The translations under genes were made by a program, and so were the position numbers. From SFLA01 sp045533895 (GTDB lineage: Bacteria; Bacillota; Clostridia; Oscillospirales; CAG-382), in assembly GCA_045533895.1 (NCBI GenBank), contig JAZSIT010000185.1:1-10205 (forward strand): a DNA stretch of 10,205 nucleotides, given 5' to 3'. This document shows positions 1 to 6,393 of the stretch, piece after piece. The notes beneath the pieces were generated by a model. The model saw only the letters and a program-made list of their open reading frames with translations. It had not been told where the DNA came from and searched no databases. Within the stretch, counting starts at the first letter, position 1. Each line of letters starts with the position of its first letter.

Positions 1-1142
1 ACGGACATATCCGTAAAGAAGAATATGAGCCAGCCGATAGCCACCAGAAACAGCGCGTATATATGGCTGAATACCTTGGGTATCTTATTAAGCACTTTAA
101 GCAGGAAGGTCTTTTCCAGCATAAGAATCGCGCCGAAATACACGCCCCAAAGGATATAATTCCAGCTTGCGCCGTGCCAGAAGCCTGTGAGGAACCAAAC
201 TATTGCAATATTGCGATACTGCTTGAAAAGTCCTTTTCTGTTTCCGCCCAGAGGGATATATACATATTCCTTAAACCAGGTGGAAAGGGACATGTGCCAA
301 CGGCGCCAGAAGTCGGTAATGCTGGAAGCCATATAAGGATAATTGAAGTTTTCCAGAAATTCAAAGCCTATCATCTTACCCAAACCGATAGCCAAATCAG
401 AATAACCGGAGAAATCAAAATATATCTGAAAAGTAGAGCAAATAACTATCATCCAGCTTCCCGCAACAGTAGGCTGAATTCCGTGGAGAGACTGAAAATA
501 CTCTGCCACCGCGAAAACAGTATCTGCAAGCAATACCTTCTTTGCAAGGCCTGCGCAGAAACGGCGTATACCCTCAGAAAGCTTCTCAACGCTGTGAACA
601 CGGGTTATAAGCTGGTCGTCAACGTCTCTGTATCTTACGATAGGGCCTGCAATAAGCTGAGGGAACAAGGTGACGTATGTACCAAACGCCACGAAATTGC
701 GCTGTACACCGGTTTGACCGCGATACAAATCGATTGTATAAGACATTATCTGGAAGGTATAAAAGGATATACCTACGGGAAGGGCAAGACCTTTTATGGG
801 TTCAAGCCCCGAAAGGAAAGGAATGAGAGAAAGGTTCTCTATAAAGAAATTGCAGTATTTGAAGAACAGCAGAAAAACAAGGTTTGAGCAAAGGGAAAGT
901 ATCATATACACTCTTGCTTTTCTGCGGTTGGATTCACGGTGTTTATCTATTGCAAAACCAAACAGATACGCTGCCAGTATTGAAACCAGCATTACCAGTA
1001 TATATGCAGGCTCGCCCCATCCGTAAAACAGCAAAGAAACTGCAAACAGCACCCAGTTACGCGCTTTTTTGGGAACTATATAATATAAAGCAAGGGTAAC
1101 CGTAAGGTATGCAAACAAAAATATAAGTGATGAAAATACCAT
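1..1142 (-). CDS. MBOAT-family membrane O-acyltransferase (AlgI/DltB-like), 3' end beyond window
   Basis: The 380 visible residues begin at an ATG at 1142-1140, behind a GAGGA site that lies in the end of ricT. The C-terminus is cut by the left edge. Several hydrophobic segments are visible, at roughly 2-22, 29-60, 78-95, 230-245, 313-342 and 361-376. Family hallmarks are present: LPVGISFYTFQ (121-131), FPQLIAGPIVRY (160-171), YFDFSGYSDLAIG (241-253), DFWRRWHMSLSTWF (277-290) and FWHGASWN (321-328). H323 matches the catalytic histidine of AlgI, and H283 is the second conserved one. Members move an acyl group, often acetyl, across the membrane to a cell-surface polymer; the substrate here cannot be read from sequence. 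AlgI-type enzymes usually sit beside an SGNH/AlgJ-like partner, which could lie beyond position 1. It is the third gene after holB and ricT, 5 bases after the ricT stop. The family call is firm; acceptor and donor are unknown. Confidence 0.93.
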   Translation of the reverse strand, partial: MVFSSLIFLFAYLTVTLALYYIVPKKARNWVLFAVSLLFYGWGEPAYILVMLVSILAAYLFGFAIDKHRESNRRKARVYMILSLCSNLVFLLFFKYCNFFIENLSLIPFLSGLEPIKGLALPVGISFYTFQIMSYTIDLYRGQTGVQRNFVAFGTYVTLFPQLIAGPIVRYRDVDDQLITRVHSVEKLSEGIRRFCAGLAKKVLLADTVFAVAEYFQSLHGIQPTVAGSWMIVICSTFQIYFDFSGYSDLAIGLGKMIGFEFLENFNYPYMASSITDFWRRWHMSLSTWFKEYVYIPLGGNRKGLFKQYRNIAIVWFLTGFWHGASWNYILWGVYFGAILMLEKTFLLKVLNKIPKVFSHIYALFLVAIGWLIFFFTDMS

Positions 1143-1147
1143 TCTCG

Positions 1148-2059
1148 TTATTCCTCAAGCTTTTTAAGATCGTCGTTACCGTCATCACGGTGCTTGATCA
1201 TGCCGACCACCTTAACGTCTTTTTTGGTATAAACCTTTGCGGGAGCGTTTTGCTCGCCGTTAAGTTTTACCTTTATTTTTCCGGTAAGGAAATTACTCTC
1301 TATAATAATACCTCTGCCTGCAGGAGTTTCCACAATAGAATCCACCTTGGGGAAGGTTGCATATTCGGTTTCATATACCTCGTGCTCAAAACGGAGGCAG
1401 CACATAAGCCTGCCGCAGGAGCCGGATATTTTTGCGCTGGACAAGGAGAGATTTTGCTCCTTTGCCATTTTAATGGAAACCTGCGCGAAATCGGGCAAAA
1501 ATTCCTTACAGCAGAAGGGTCTGCCGCACACGCCCAAGCCGCCGATAAGCTTCGCCTCGTCACGCACACCTATCTGACGGAGCTCGATTCGTGTGCGGAA
1601 AACAGACGCAAGGTCTTTAACCAATTCGCGGAAGTCGACTCTGCCGTCTGCGGTGAAATAAAAGATGAGCTTGGAGTTATCAAAGGTATACTCAACGTCA
1701 ACAAGCTGCATCTCCAGCTTGTTTTTGTTTGCCTTTTCAATAAATATCTGCTTTGCTCTTTCCTCCATCGCCTTGTTCTGCTCGTGCTTTTTCTCGTCCT
1801 CTTCGGTAGCAACGCGAACAACGGGCTTAAGGGGAGAAACGATCTCGCCCTTCTTTACCATACGGTTGCCCTGAGCGCAGATACCGAATTCTCTGCCGCG
1901 GGCAGTCTCAACAATAACGTGATCATCCTTATTAAGAGAAAGCTCACCGGGTGCAAAATAATAGGTCTTGCCGCCCTCTCTGAACTTTATGCCTACTACT
2001 TCTACGTTTTCAGGCAAAGTCTCTTTTATTTCGTTTACATTTATATTTTCATTTTCCAT
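1148..2059 (-). CDS. ricT: PSP1-domain Y-complex protein RicT (YaaT)
   Basis: A 303-residue protein with the PSP1 domain over about residues 20-225. It carries the six-cysteine signature of RicT/YaaT: CGRPFCC (C178, C183, C184) and CGRLMCC (C215, C220, C221), plus the conserved VSIKMAKEQNLSL (194-206). In Bacillus subtilis RicT forms the Y-complex with RicA and RicF. That complex binds Fe-S clusters through such cysteines and steers RNase Y in mRNA maturation, affecting sporulation, competence and biofilm formation. All six cysteines are intact, so cluster binding is plausible. Residues 226-303 form a C-terminal part with an acidic/basic tail. The start ATG lies 6 bases after the holB stop, with an AAGGA site inside the end of holB, suggesting translational coupling. 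holB-ricT adjacency matches the Bacillus order, but the usual downstream neighbour yabA is absent here. RicA and RicF are not in this window. Confidence 0.93.
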   Translation of the reverse strand: MENENINVNEIKETLPENVEVVGIKFREGGKTYYFAPGELSLNKDDHVIVETARGREFGICAQGNRMVKKGEIVSPLKPVVRVATEEDEKKHEQNKAMEERAKQIFIEKANKNKLEMQLVDVEYTFDNSKLIFYFTADGRVDFRELVKDLASVFRTRIELRQIGVRDEAKLIGGLGVCGRPFCCKEFLPDFAQVSIKMAKEQNLSLSSAKISGSCGRLMCCLRFEHEVYETEYATFPKVDSIVETPAGRGIIIESNFLTGKIKVKLNGEQNAPAKVYTKKDVKVVGMIKHRDDGNDDLKKLEE

Positions 2060-2065
2060 ATTTTT

Positions 2066-3019
2066 CTATTTCCTTTCACTGCCAAGTTTTATAAGCATAT
2101 CGCTCATTACCGCAGTATAATTTCCGTTTGCGCCAATGGCATTACAGGCGTCCTCTACTATTTTTATACACCGAGCCACAGAACGCCGTGTGCGTTTACG
2201 GGCGTAAACCGATGCTTCCTGCACGTTTAACACGTTGCAACGGGCGACACCGCATTTTACACGCAAAATATCCGCAAAGGCTCCGTGAACCAAAGCGAGG
2301 AAAAGCTGATTACTCTCCCTTTTTTGTTTGCCTTTAAGCACAGATGCGTACAGGGAATAATTGTCCGTATCACCAAAGTAATTACGTATAAACTCATCTG
2401 CGCGGTTCATCTCCGCCACGCTGTCTCTGCCCAAAAGTTCCTCTGCTTCGCCAAGACTTCTGCCGGAAAGACGGGCGGCTTCCGCCAAGGTTTCCTCCGG
2501 CTTTCGGGGATATTTTTTGCGTAAGACTTCAAGTATCTCCTTTTCGTCCATACCTGCAAGGGTAATGGTGCGGCAACGGGATTTTACCGTAGCAAGCAAC
2601 AGATCTCTACGCTCGGTAAGCAAGAAAAACACCACCGGTGCAGGCGGCTCTTCCAAAATTTTGAGCATTGCGTTTTGAGTCTGTCTGTTCATTTTGTCGG
2701 CGTTATCGATTATATAAACCTTTTTCTCACCGTCGTTGGGGATAAGGTGCGCATCCTTAATAATACGCCTCGCGTCTGCAACCGCACACGCTTTTTCGGT
2801 ACCCATTATCCATATATCGGGATGAGCTTTGGTAAGCACCTTTTTACATTGACTGCACTGTCCGCAGGGCTTGTCCTCATTCTCACACACAAGAACCGAA
2901 GCGGCATACAAGGCAAAATCCGCCTTGCCGACACCCTTCGCGCCCTCAATAATATAAGCGTGGGATACCTTTCCCTCCTTGTAATCGGAAGAAAACAATA
3001 ACTTCTCTTTTTTATTCAA
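2066..3019 (-). CDS. holB: DNA polymerase III delta' subunit (clamp loader)
   Basis: A protein of about 317 residues from the proposed TTG start. It is the delta' subunit of the clamp-loader complex that loads the sliding clamp at the replication fork. Visible features, numbered from the TTG: an AAA+ start SHAYIIEGAKGVGKA (19-33), a zinc module with C45, C52, C55 and C58, a Walker B-like segment VYIIDNADKMN (101-111), the LKILEEPP segment (119-126) and the SRC motif (147-149), which serves as the arginine finger. The Walker A ends GKA rather than GKT/S, in line with delta' often not acting as an ATPase. Start choice: an in-frame ATG at 3055 has no ribosome site and lies about where transcription should begin. 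A strong AGGAGGAGG sits between it and TTG 3019, so TTG (or CTG 3025) is more likely. It is the first gene of the holB-ricT-MBOAT operon. Confidence 0.9.
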   Translation of the reverse strand: MNKKEKLLFSSDYKEGKVSHAYIIEGAKGVGKADFALYAASVLVCENEDKPCGQCSQCKKVLTKAHPDIWIMGTEKACAVADARRIIKDAHLIPNDGEKKVYIIDNADKMNRQTQNAMLKILEEPPAPVVFFLLTERRDLLLATVKSRCRTITLAGMDEKEILEVLRKKYPRKPEETLAEAARLSGRSLGEAEELLGRDSVAEMNRADEFIRNYFGDTDNYSLYASVLKGKQKRESNQLFLALVHGAFADILRVKCGVARCNVLNVQEASVYARKRTRRSVARCIKIVEDACNAIGANGNYTAVMSDMLIKLGSERK

Positions 3020-3030
3020 TATCAGTTTGT

Positions 3031-3040
3031 CCTCCTCCTT
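3031..3040 (-). promoter_or_regulatory. Strong ribosome binding site deciding the holB start
   Basis: The minus strand reads AAGGAGGAGG here. It lies inside the longer open frame that begins at ATG 3055. It is 11 bases ahead of TTG 3019 and 5 bases ahead of CTG 3025, so it supports one of these as the true start. No comparable site lies before ATG 3055. Confidence 0.75.
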
Positions 3041-3059
3041 TACACACGTCCTCATAATA

Positions 3060-3088
3060 ACTATACCATAAAACCGTTAATTTGAAAA
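3060..3088 (-). promoter_or_regulatory. Putative SigA-type promoter for the holB-ricT-MBOAT operon
   Basis: The minus strand has TTTTCA (3088-3083), a 17-base spacer, then TATAGT (3065-3060). The -35 matches consensus at 4 of 6 positions and the -10 at 5 of 6. Transcription would begin near 3053, giving a leader of about 34 bases to TTG 3019. It is divergent from the coaW promoter, with about 60 bases between the two -35 boxes. Found by eye only. Confidence 0.55.
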
Positions 3089-3148
3089 GAGTTTTTTGTA
3101 AAAAGATTGTATATGCGCCATATTTTACAACTGACATTGGCGTCGGTA

Positions 3149-3177
3149 TTGACTTTTTGGCTCCGAAAGGTTAAAAT
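3149..3177 (+). promoter_or_regulatory. SigA-type promoter for the coaW operon
   Basis: TTGACT (3149-3154), a 17-base spacer and TAAAAT (3172-3177) form a near-consensus promoter. Transcription would start near 3184, just before the AAGGA site at 3185-3189. The coaW leader would then be very short, about 16 bases. Confidence 0.75.
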
Positions 3178-3199
3178 ATAGTTTAAGGATGTGAAGAAA

Positions 3200-4024
3200 A
3201 TGAGCGTAATAATCGGAATCGACGTAGGCGGAAGCACTACAAAAATATGCGCACTTAAAGACGGGGTACTGCTCCCTCCCGATAATGTTACGGCAACCGA
3301 CCCGTTGGCATCGGTTTACGGTGCTTTCGGTAAATATACCGCAGAAAAGGGTATACCTCTCGGCAGTATTGACAGCGTTGCTGTTACCGGAGTGGGAAGC
3401 GCGTTTTTGGACAGTGATATTTACGGATTGCCGACAAAGCATATAAGTGAATTTGCCGCAACCGGCAAGGGCGGACTGTATTTATCGGATAAAAAAGAAG
3501 CCATTATTGTAAGTATGGGCACCGGAACAGCTATAATACACGCCTGTGGAAACGCTGCGACTCACCTCGGCGGTACGGGAGTCGGCGGCGGAACGCTTAT
3601 CGGACTTTCCAAGCAGATGCTGGGAATGACAAGTGCCGAGGAAGTGGCGGAGCTTGCCAAGCAAGGCTCTCTTTCCAATATTGACCTTACAATAGAAGCC
3701 ATGACAAAAAAGGACATATCCCCCACTCTTACTGCAAAAACCACTGCCGCAAACTTCGGCAACCTAACAGACACCGCCACAAAAGCGGATATTGCTTTGG
3801 GTATTATAAATCTGGTTTTTGAAACAGCAGGAATGATGGCAGTGTTCTCTTCCAGACAAAAAGGCGTAAAGGATATCGTGCTTACCGGAAACCTCTCTGT
3901 TCTTCCCCAAACAGAGGAAAAATACAAGTCCCTTTCAAGTATGTTCGGGGTAAACTTTATTATTCCCCGACTTTCACAGTACGCAACGGTTATCGGTGCG
4001 GCAAAACAATTATTAACGGAGTGA
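3200..4024 (+). CDS. coaW: Type II pantothenate kinase
   Basis: A 274-residue ASKHA-fold kinase that phosphorylates pantothenate with ATP, the first step of coenzyme A synthesis, in the cytoplasm. The N-terminal phosphate loop is IGIDVGGSTTK (5-15), with D8. VTGVGSAFL (62-70) follows, and E84 in HISEFAATGKGG fits the catalytic glutamate of staphylococcal CoaW. The second phosphate motif is SMGTGTAI (105-112), followed by HLGGTGVGGGT (122-132), a hallmark of this Fumble-like family. Length is normal for bacterial type II enzymes, which in Staphylococcus are not feedback-inhibited by CoA. Start choice: a GTG at 3191 is also in frame, but it leaves one base after the AAGGA site at 3185-3189. ATG 3200 sits 10 bases after that site and is preferred. 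It is the first gene of a three-gene operon, with the lipoprotein starting 4 bases after its stop. Confidence 0.92.
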   Translation: MSVIIGIDVGGSTTKICALKDGVLLPPDNVTATDPLASVYGAFGKYTAEKGIPLGSIDSVAVTGVGSAFLDSDIYGLPTKHISEFAATGKGGLYLSDKKEAIIVSMGTGTAIIHACGNAATHLGGTGVGGGTLIGLSKQMLGMTSAEEVAELAKQGSLSNIDLTIEAMTKKDISPTLTAKTTAANFGNLTDTATKADIALGIINLVFETAGMMAVFSSRQKGVKDIVLTGNLSVLPQTEEKYKSLSSMFGVNFIIPRLSQYATVIGAAKQLLTE

Positions 4025-4028
4025 AAAA

Positions 4029-4559
4029 ATGAAAAAATTTATTATCCTCGTACTGGCGGCGGTACTTCTTATAACCGCTTGCACCCCTGCAGACAATTCA
4101 AGTAAGTCTGATGCAGAATCCCTTAACACAAAACAGCTTGTGGAAAGAATAACAGCAGATTATTCTCTTTCCGGCGGTACATACTACTCCTCTTACAGCG
4201 AAAATTTGGGTGAATATCTTGATGACGACACTCTTCTTTCCCTTTACGGCGATATGGGCGAAACACCCGATATGTCTGCTGTAACCGAATACTGCGTTTA
4301 TATCGACGGAAGCGACCCCAACCTTCAAAAGGAGCTGGGTATATTCCTTACCAAAAGCGGCACGGATAAGGAACTGTTTATGTCCTTCATACAGTCCAGA
4401 ATTGCCGCTATGCTGGAAAACGCAAAGAACTACCCTTCCGTAGACACAGAACCTCTTAAAAACGCAGAATTTTTCATTAAGGGCGATTACGTGGTATACG
4501 TAGTTATCAAGACCGACGGAAGTGATATCGCCGATTTTATAAAGGATAGTATTGATTAA
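4029..4559 (+). CDS. Small lipoprotein, DUF4358-like
   Basis: A 176-residue exported lipoprotein. Residues 1-17 form a lipoprotein signal (MKK, a hydrophobic stretch, then the lipobox ITAC), with C18 as the lipidated cysteine. A short Ser/Asp-rich linker follows, then one compact domain at about 35-174. The run with SRIAAMLENAKNYPS in the middle, then NAEFFIKGDYVVYVVI (about 145-160), resembles the DUF4358 family of clostridial lipoproteins as I recall it. The function of that family is not established. It should be anchored on the outer face of the cell membrane. The GGAG site (4018-4021) overlaps the end of coaW, and the stop shares one base with the next start (TAATG). A role linked to coaW is not implied by the sequence. 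The lipoprotein call is firm; the family assignment is moderate. Confidence 0.82.
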   Translation: MKKFIILVLAAVLLITACTPADNSSKSDAESLNTKQLVERITADYSLSGGTYYSSYSENLGEYLDDDTLLSLYGDMGETPDMSAVTEYCVYIDGSDPNLQKELGIFLTKSGTDKELFMSFIQSRIAAMLENAKNYPSVDTEPLKNAEFFIKGDYVVYVVIKTDGSDIADFIKDSID

Positions 4560-4936
4560 TGGAAAACAACACACGCTGGAACAAAAAAATTTTTTCCATA
4601 TTACTTGAGCGCGCCAAGGGCGACCGTTCATTAAGACAGTTTGCATTCGACAGCGATATTTCATACGTTCAGATGAGAAAGCTTGTCTATATGACACAGG
4701 AAAACCCACCCCGTCCCAAGCTGATTAAAAAGATTGCAAATGCCGCTTGGAACGAAGTGGATCTTGAAGACCTGCTTTACGCCGCAGGTATCTTCCCCGC
4801 AGATACCCGTGTGCGAGAGGAGCACGAATCCTCCCCGGCAGGTATTGCGGAGAAAGTACGCACCCTCTCTCCAAAAAGCAGAAAAAGCGCAGAGGATTAC
4901 ATAAATTATCTGGCAAGCAAGGATTCAGAGAAATAA
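4559..4936 (+). CDS. Helix-turn-helix (XRE-like) protein
   Basis: A 125-residue cytoplasmic protein. Residues 20-78 are built like a Cro/C1-type HTH domain. The helices run around LRQFAFDSDI (25-34) and YVQMRKLVYM (36-45, the likely recognition helix), then PKLIKKIANAA (53-63) and the closing LEDLLYAAGI (69-78), a usual end of XRE domains. Residues 80-93 are a charged linker. The tail 94-121, with LSPKSRKSAEDYINYL, looks like the short helical tail seen after XRE domains in SinR-like regulators. It starts in the TAATG overlap of the lipoprotein stop, so translation is probably coupled. It lacks a good Shine-Dalgarno site of its own. It is likely a DNA-binding regulator; its targets are unknown. 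Its last 12 bases overlap the convergent gene at 4925. Confidence 0.75.
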   Translation: MENNTRWNKKIFSILLERAKGDRSLRQFAFDSDISYVQMRKLVYMTQENPPRPKLIKKIANAAWNEVDLEDLLYAAGIFPADTRVREEHESSPAGIAEKVRTLSPKSRKSAEDYINYLASKDSEK

Positions 4937-5230
4937 CACAAGCAGTATTAATATTACCAGCATATCATTATCCGCATCTGAATCCAGAAGTAATAAAATT
5001 CCTATTCCGATAAGTATGAGATCATCGATCTCCACATCGCGCAGAAGCTTTTTTATTCCGCCGATTATCCCGTCCGAAGAAGACTTGTTCCCGAAAACAG
5101 GAACGGTTTTCTGTTCGTCCTGCGGTTGCTCGGGCGGATGGTATTCCTCTTTCGGCGGAGAAGACGCTTGCATATAATCTCTTAAATTACCTTCGGAACG
5201 GATACCTTCACCGAAATCCCTTGTATACAT
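4925..5230 (-). CDS. Small hypothetical membrane protein with acidic hairpin turn
   Basis: A 101-residue protein that I do not recognise. Residues 1-50 are hydrophilic, rich in Pro, Glu and Gln. A Gly-rich stretch follows (54-59), then two hydrophobic segments (69-82 and 90-101) around the acidic turn DSDADND (83-89), with aspartates at every second position. The shape suggests a membrane hairpin, though the segments are short (12-14 residues); an amphipathic or aggregation role is possible. The start overlaps the upstream stop in TGATG, behind a GAGGTGG site. It is the last of three co-oriented small genes and ends inside the convergent HTH gene. The reading frame is supported by operon spacing and ribosome site rather than by homology. 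Confidence 0.65.
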   Translation of the reverse strand: MYTRDFGEGIRSEGNLRDYMQASSPPKEEYHPPEQPQDEQKTVPVFGNKSSSDGIIGGIKKLLRDVEIDDLILIGIGILLLLDSDADNDMLVILILLVLFL

Positions 5231-5550
5231 CAGTTACCACCTCGCTTTAAGCCTGAGATCAGCTCCGCTACCGACATTGCCCGTATAAGCGAATCCAGCT
5301 TATCCTGCTTTTCCTCACGCAAAAAAGGCTTTATTGCGTGAAGAAGCGCCGTGTTTTTATCATTCCCCCGATTAAAGGGAAGCTGTGCCGGCAAAGCGGC
5401 AGTGGGAACAGCGGCGGGCGCATCCTCTTGCGGCGGCTGTTTTTCAGCCGCGCCGCTTACACCGAGAGATGAAGCGATGGCGGCAATTTTTGCGGCGGAT
5501 TCGGGATCTGACAGCACAGCACGTATTTTTTCGGAAAGATCGTCAGCCAT
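5230..5550 (-). CDS. Small hypothetical protein, two helical parts with a Pro/Ala linker
   Basis: A 106-residue soluble protein of unknown function. The N-terminal part (about 1-30) reads as helices with a DPESAAKIAAIASSLG stretch. A Pro/Ala/Gln-rich linker runs about 35-58. The C-terminal part (about 60-102) contains LLHAIKPFLREEKQDKLDSL and looks helical. From memory, clostridial genomes often hold small proteins of this layout ending in a 'LL.A.KPFL' helix, but I cannot name a family. No signal peptide or membrane segment is seen. The start is 6 bases after the upstream stop, with an AGGTGA site that overlaps that stop. The stop overlaps the next gene by one base. The tight packing argues for a common task of the three genes. 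Confidence 0.68.
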   Translation of the reverse strand: MADDLSEKIRAVLSDPESAAKIAAIASSLGVSGAAEKQPPQEDAPAAVPTAALPAQLPFNRGNDKNTALLHAIKPFLREEKQDKLDSLIRAMSVAELISGLKRGGN

Positions 5551-5556
5551 GTTTCA

Positions 5557-5799
5557 TCACCTGCCCGAAATTATGCGGTATATTTCCTCGCTTCTTTCCT
5601 TACCCGCAGCACGTATAAAGCCTTCCGCCTGAGAAGGCGTCATACCCGAAATAGTTTTTCTTAATGTGTCTGTATTGGAAAGCAGAGAAGCGGCTTTGTT
5701 GCCGTCTGCTCCTGCCGCTTGGGCAATGACACTTATTAATTCCTTGAGCTGGGAATCCGAAAGGTTTTTCAGTTTTTCCATTGAATATTCGTCAAGCAT
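5557..5799 (-). CDS. Small hypothetical helical protein
   Basis: An 80-residue protein, predicted almost wholly helical, with no cysteine, signal peptide or membrane segment. Leu/Ile-rich amphipathic stretches run at about 7-28 and 60-78, with GMTPSQAEGFIRAAG in the last third. I do not recognise a family. The start at 5799 has a GGGGGT site 8 bases upstream. It is the first gene of a three-gene minus-strand operon and lies only 52 bases from the divergent gene at 5852. I could not find a convincing -10/-35 pair for it in that gap, so the promoter may lie within the start of the divergent gene. Confidence 0.68.
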   Translation of the reverse strand: MLDEYSMEKLKNLSDSQLKELISVIAQAAGADGNKAASLLSNTDTLRKTISGMTPSQAEGFIRAAGKERSEEIYRIISGR

Positions 5800-5851
5800 T
5801 GTTACTTACCCCCATTCTGTCGCATTATTTTATGCAAAAGGATATACAGTT

Positions 5852-6358
5852 ATGATTAAATGCAAACCACTGCGCAGTGTAAAACAAACTGCGTTTATGA
5901 TGATAACTTTTGTTGTTCTGGCACTTGCCACAGGATTTTTGTCTGTTTTCGGACCGGAACTGGGACTTCCTGCCGCCGTGGGCAGAATCCCTTTCGGAAT
6001 AGTTCTGGCAGTTGCCTTGTATTATATGATAAGATATTCTCTTGCGGATATGGAATACGAGCTGTCTGCGGATACCCTTACCATCGTAAAAACAGTGGGC
6101 AGAAGACGCACCGTGATGGGCGCTTTGGACCTTTCCATGACAGTGGCACTGGTCTCCAAGGCGGAATATAAAGAAAACAAGCAAAAATACGGTAAAATCA
6201 ACCACTATTTCAACTACCGCCAGAACCCCTTTGGTGACGGAATGATATACATTTTCGAATTCGGCGGCAACAAGGCACTGCTTAAGTTCGAGCCAAATGA
6301 ACCTTTTACCGCAAAGCTCCGCGAGGCGATAGATAACTGCAAAAAAGACAGTGAATAA
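5852..6358 (+). CDS. Two-TM membrane protein with bacterial PH-like tail, uncharacterised
   Basis: A 168-residue protein. Two membrane segments lie at about 14-34 and 46-62, joined by a short loop with Pro and Gly. The rest (about 66-160) is soluble and strand-rich, starting MEYELSADTLTIVK. The order of two TM helices followed by a Y-x-L-x-x-x-L-x-I strand pair resembles the bacterial PH (YdbS/YdbT, DUF304-like) layout, but this is a resemblance of pattern, not a confident match. ATG 5852 is chosen because AAAGGA lies at 5837-5842, 9 bases upstream. The frame is open further upstream to 5666, but that part is antisense to the 5557-5799 gene and has no ribosome site. It is monocistronic, closed by the terminator at 6368. 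Function unknown. Confidence 0.72.
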   Translation: MIKCKPLRSVKQTAFMMITFVVLALATGFLSVFGPELGLPAAVGRIPFGIVLAVALYYMIRYSLADMEYELSADTLTIVKTVGRRRTVMGALDLSMTVALVSKAEYKENKQKYGKINHYFNYRQNPFGDGMIYIFEFGGNKALLKFEPNEPFTAKLREAIDNCKKDSE

Positions 6359-6367
6359 TTCTTATTT

Positions 6368-6393
6368 CGGTACTGATTTCAGTACCGTTTTTT
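6368..6393 (+). terminator. Intrinsic terminator of the two-TM protein gene
   Basis: A perfect 8-bp stem CGGTACTG / CAGTACCG with an ATTT loop (6368-6387) is followed by six T (6388-6393), 9 bases after the stop codon. The T-run overlaps the stop codon of the convergent gene at 6392. On the minus strand the hairpin is followed by only a weak U tract, so it probably serves the plus strand. Confidence 0.88.

Noticed and set aside
63..887. A 274-codon open frame on the plus strand.
   Set aside because: It is antisense to the MBOAT gene, which has conserved motifs throughout.
1127..2230. A 367-codon open frame on the plus strand, across ricT and into holB.
   Set aside because: It crosses two well-supported minus-strand genes and has no family motif; its hydrophobic stretches are the complement of conserved codons.
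3191..3199. GTG 3191 as the start of coaW.
   Set aside because: Only one base separates it from the AAGGA site. ATG 3200 has better spacing and begins exactly at the conserved fold.
4098..4709. A 203-codon open frame on the minus strand, opposite the lipoprotein and HTH genes.
   Set aside because: The plus-strand pair has a lipobox, coupled starts and ribosome sites; the opposite frame has none of these.
5666..5851. An upstream extension of the two-TM protein to 5666.
   Set aside because: It would lie antisense to a packed operon gene and has no ribosome site, while ATG 5852 has AAAGGA at good spacing.
5868..5879. A perfect 12-bp palindrome (CACTGCGCAGTG) near the start of the two-TM gene, a possible operator.
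   Set aside because: It is a single copy inside coding sequence; a 12-bp palindrome can arise by chance and no second site is seen.
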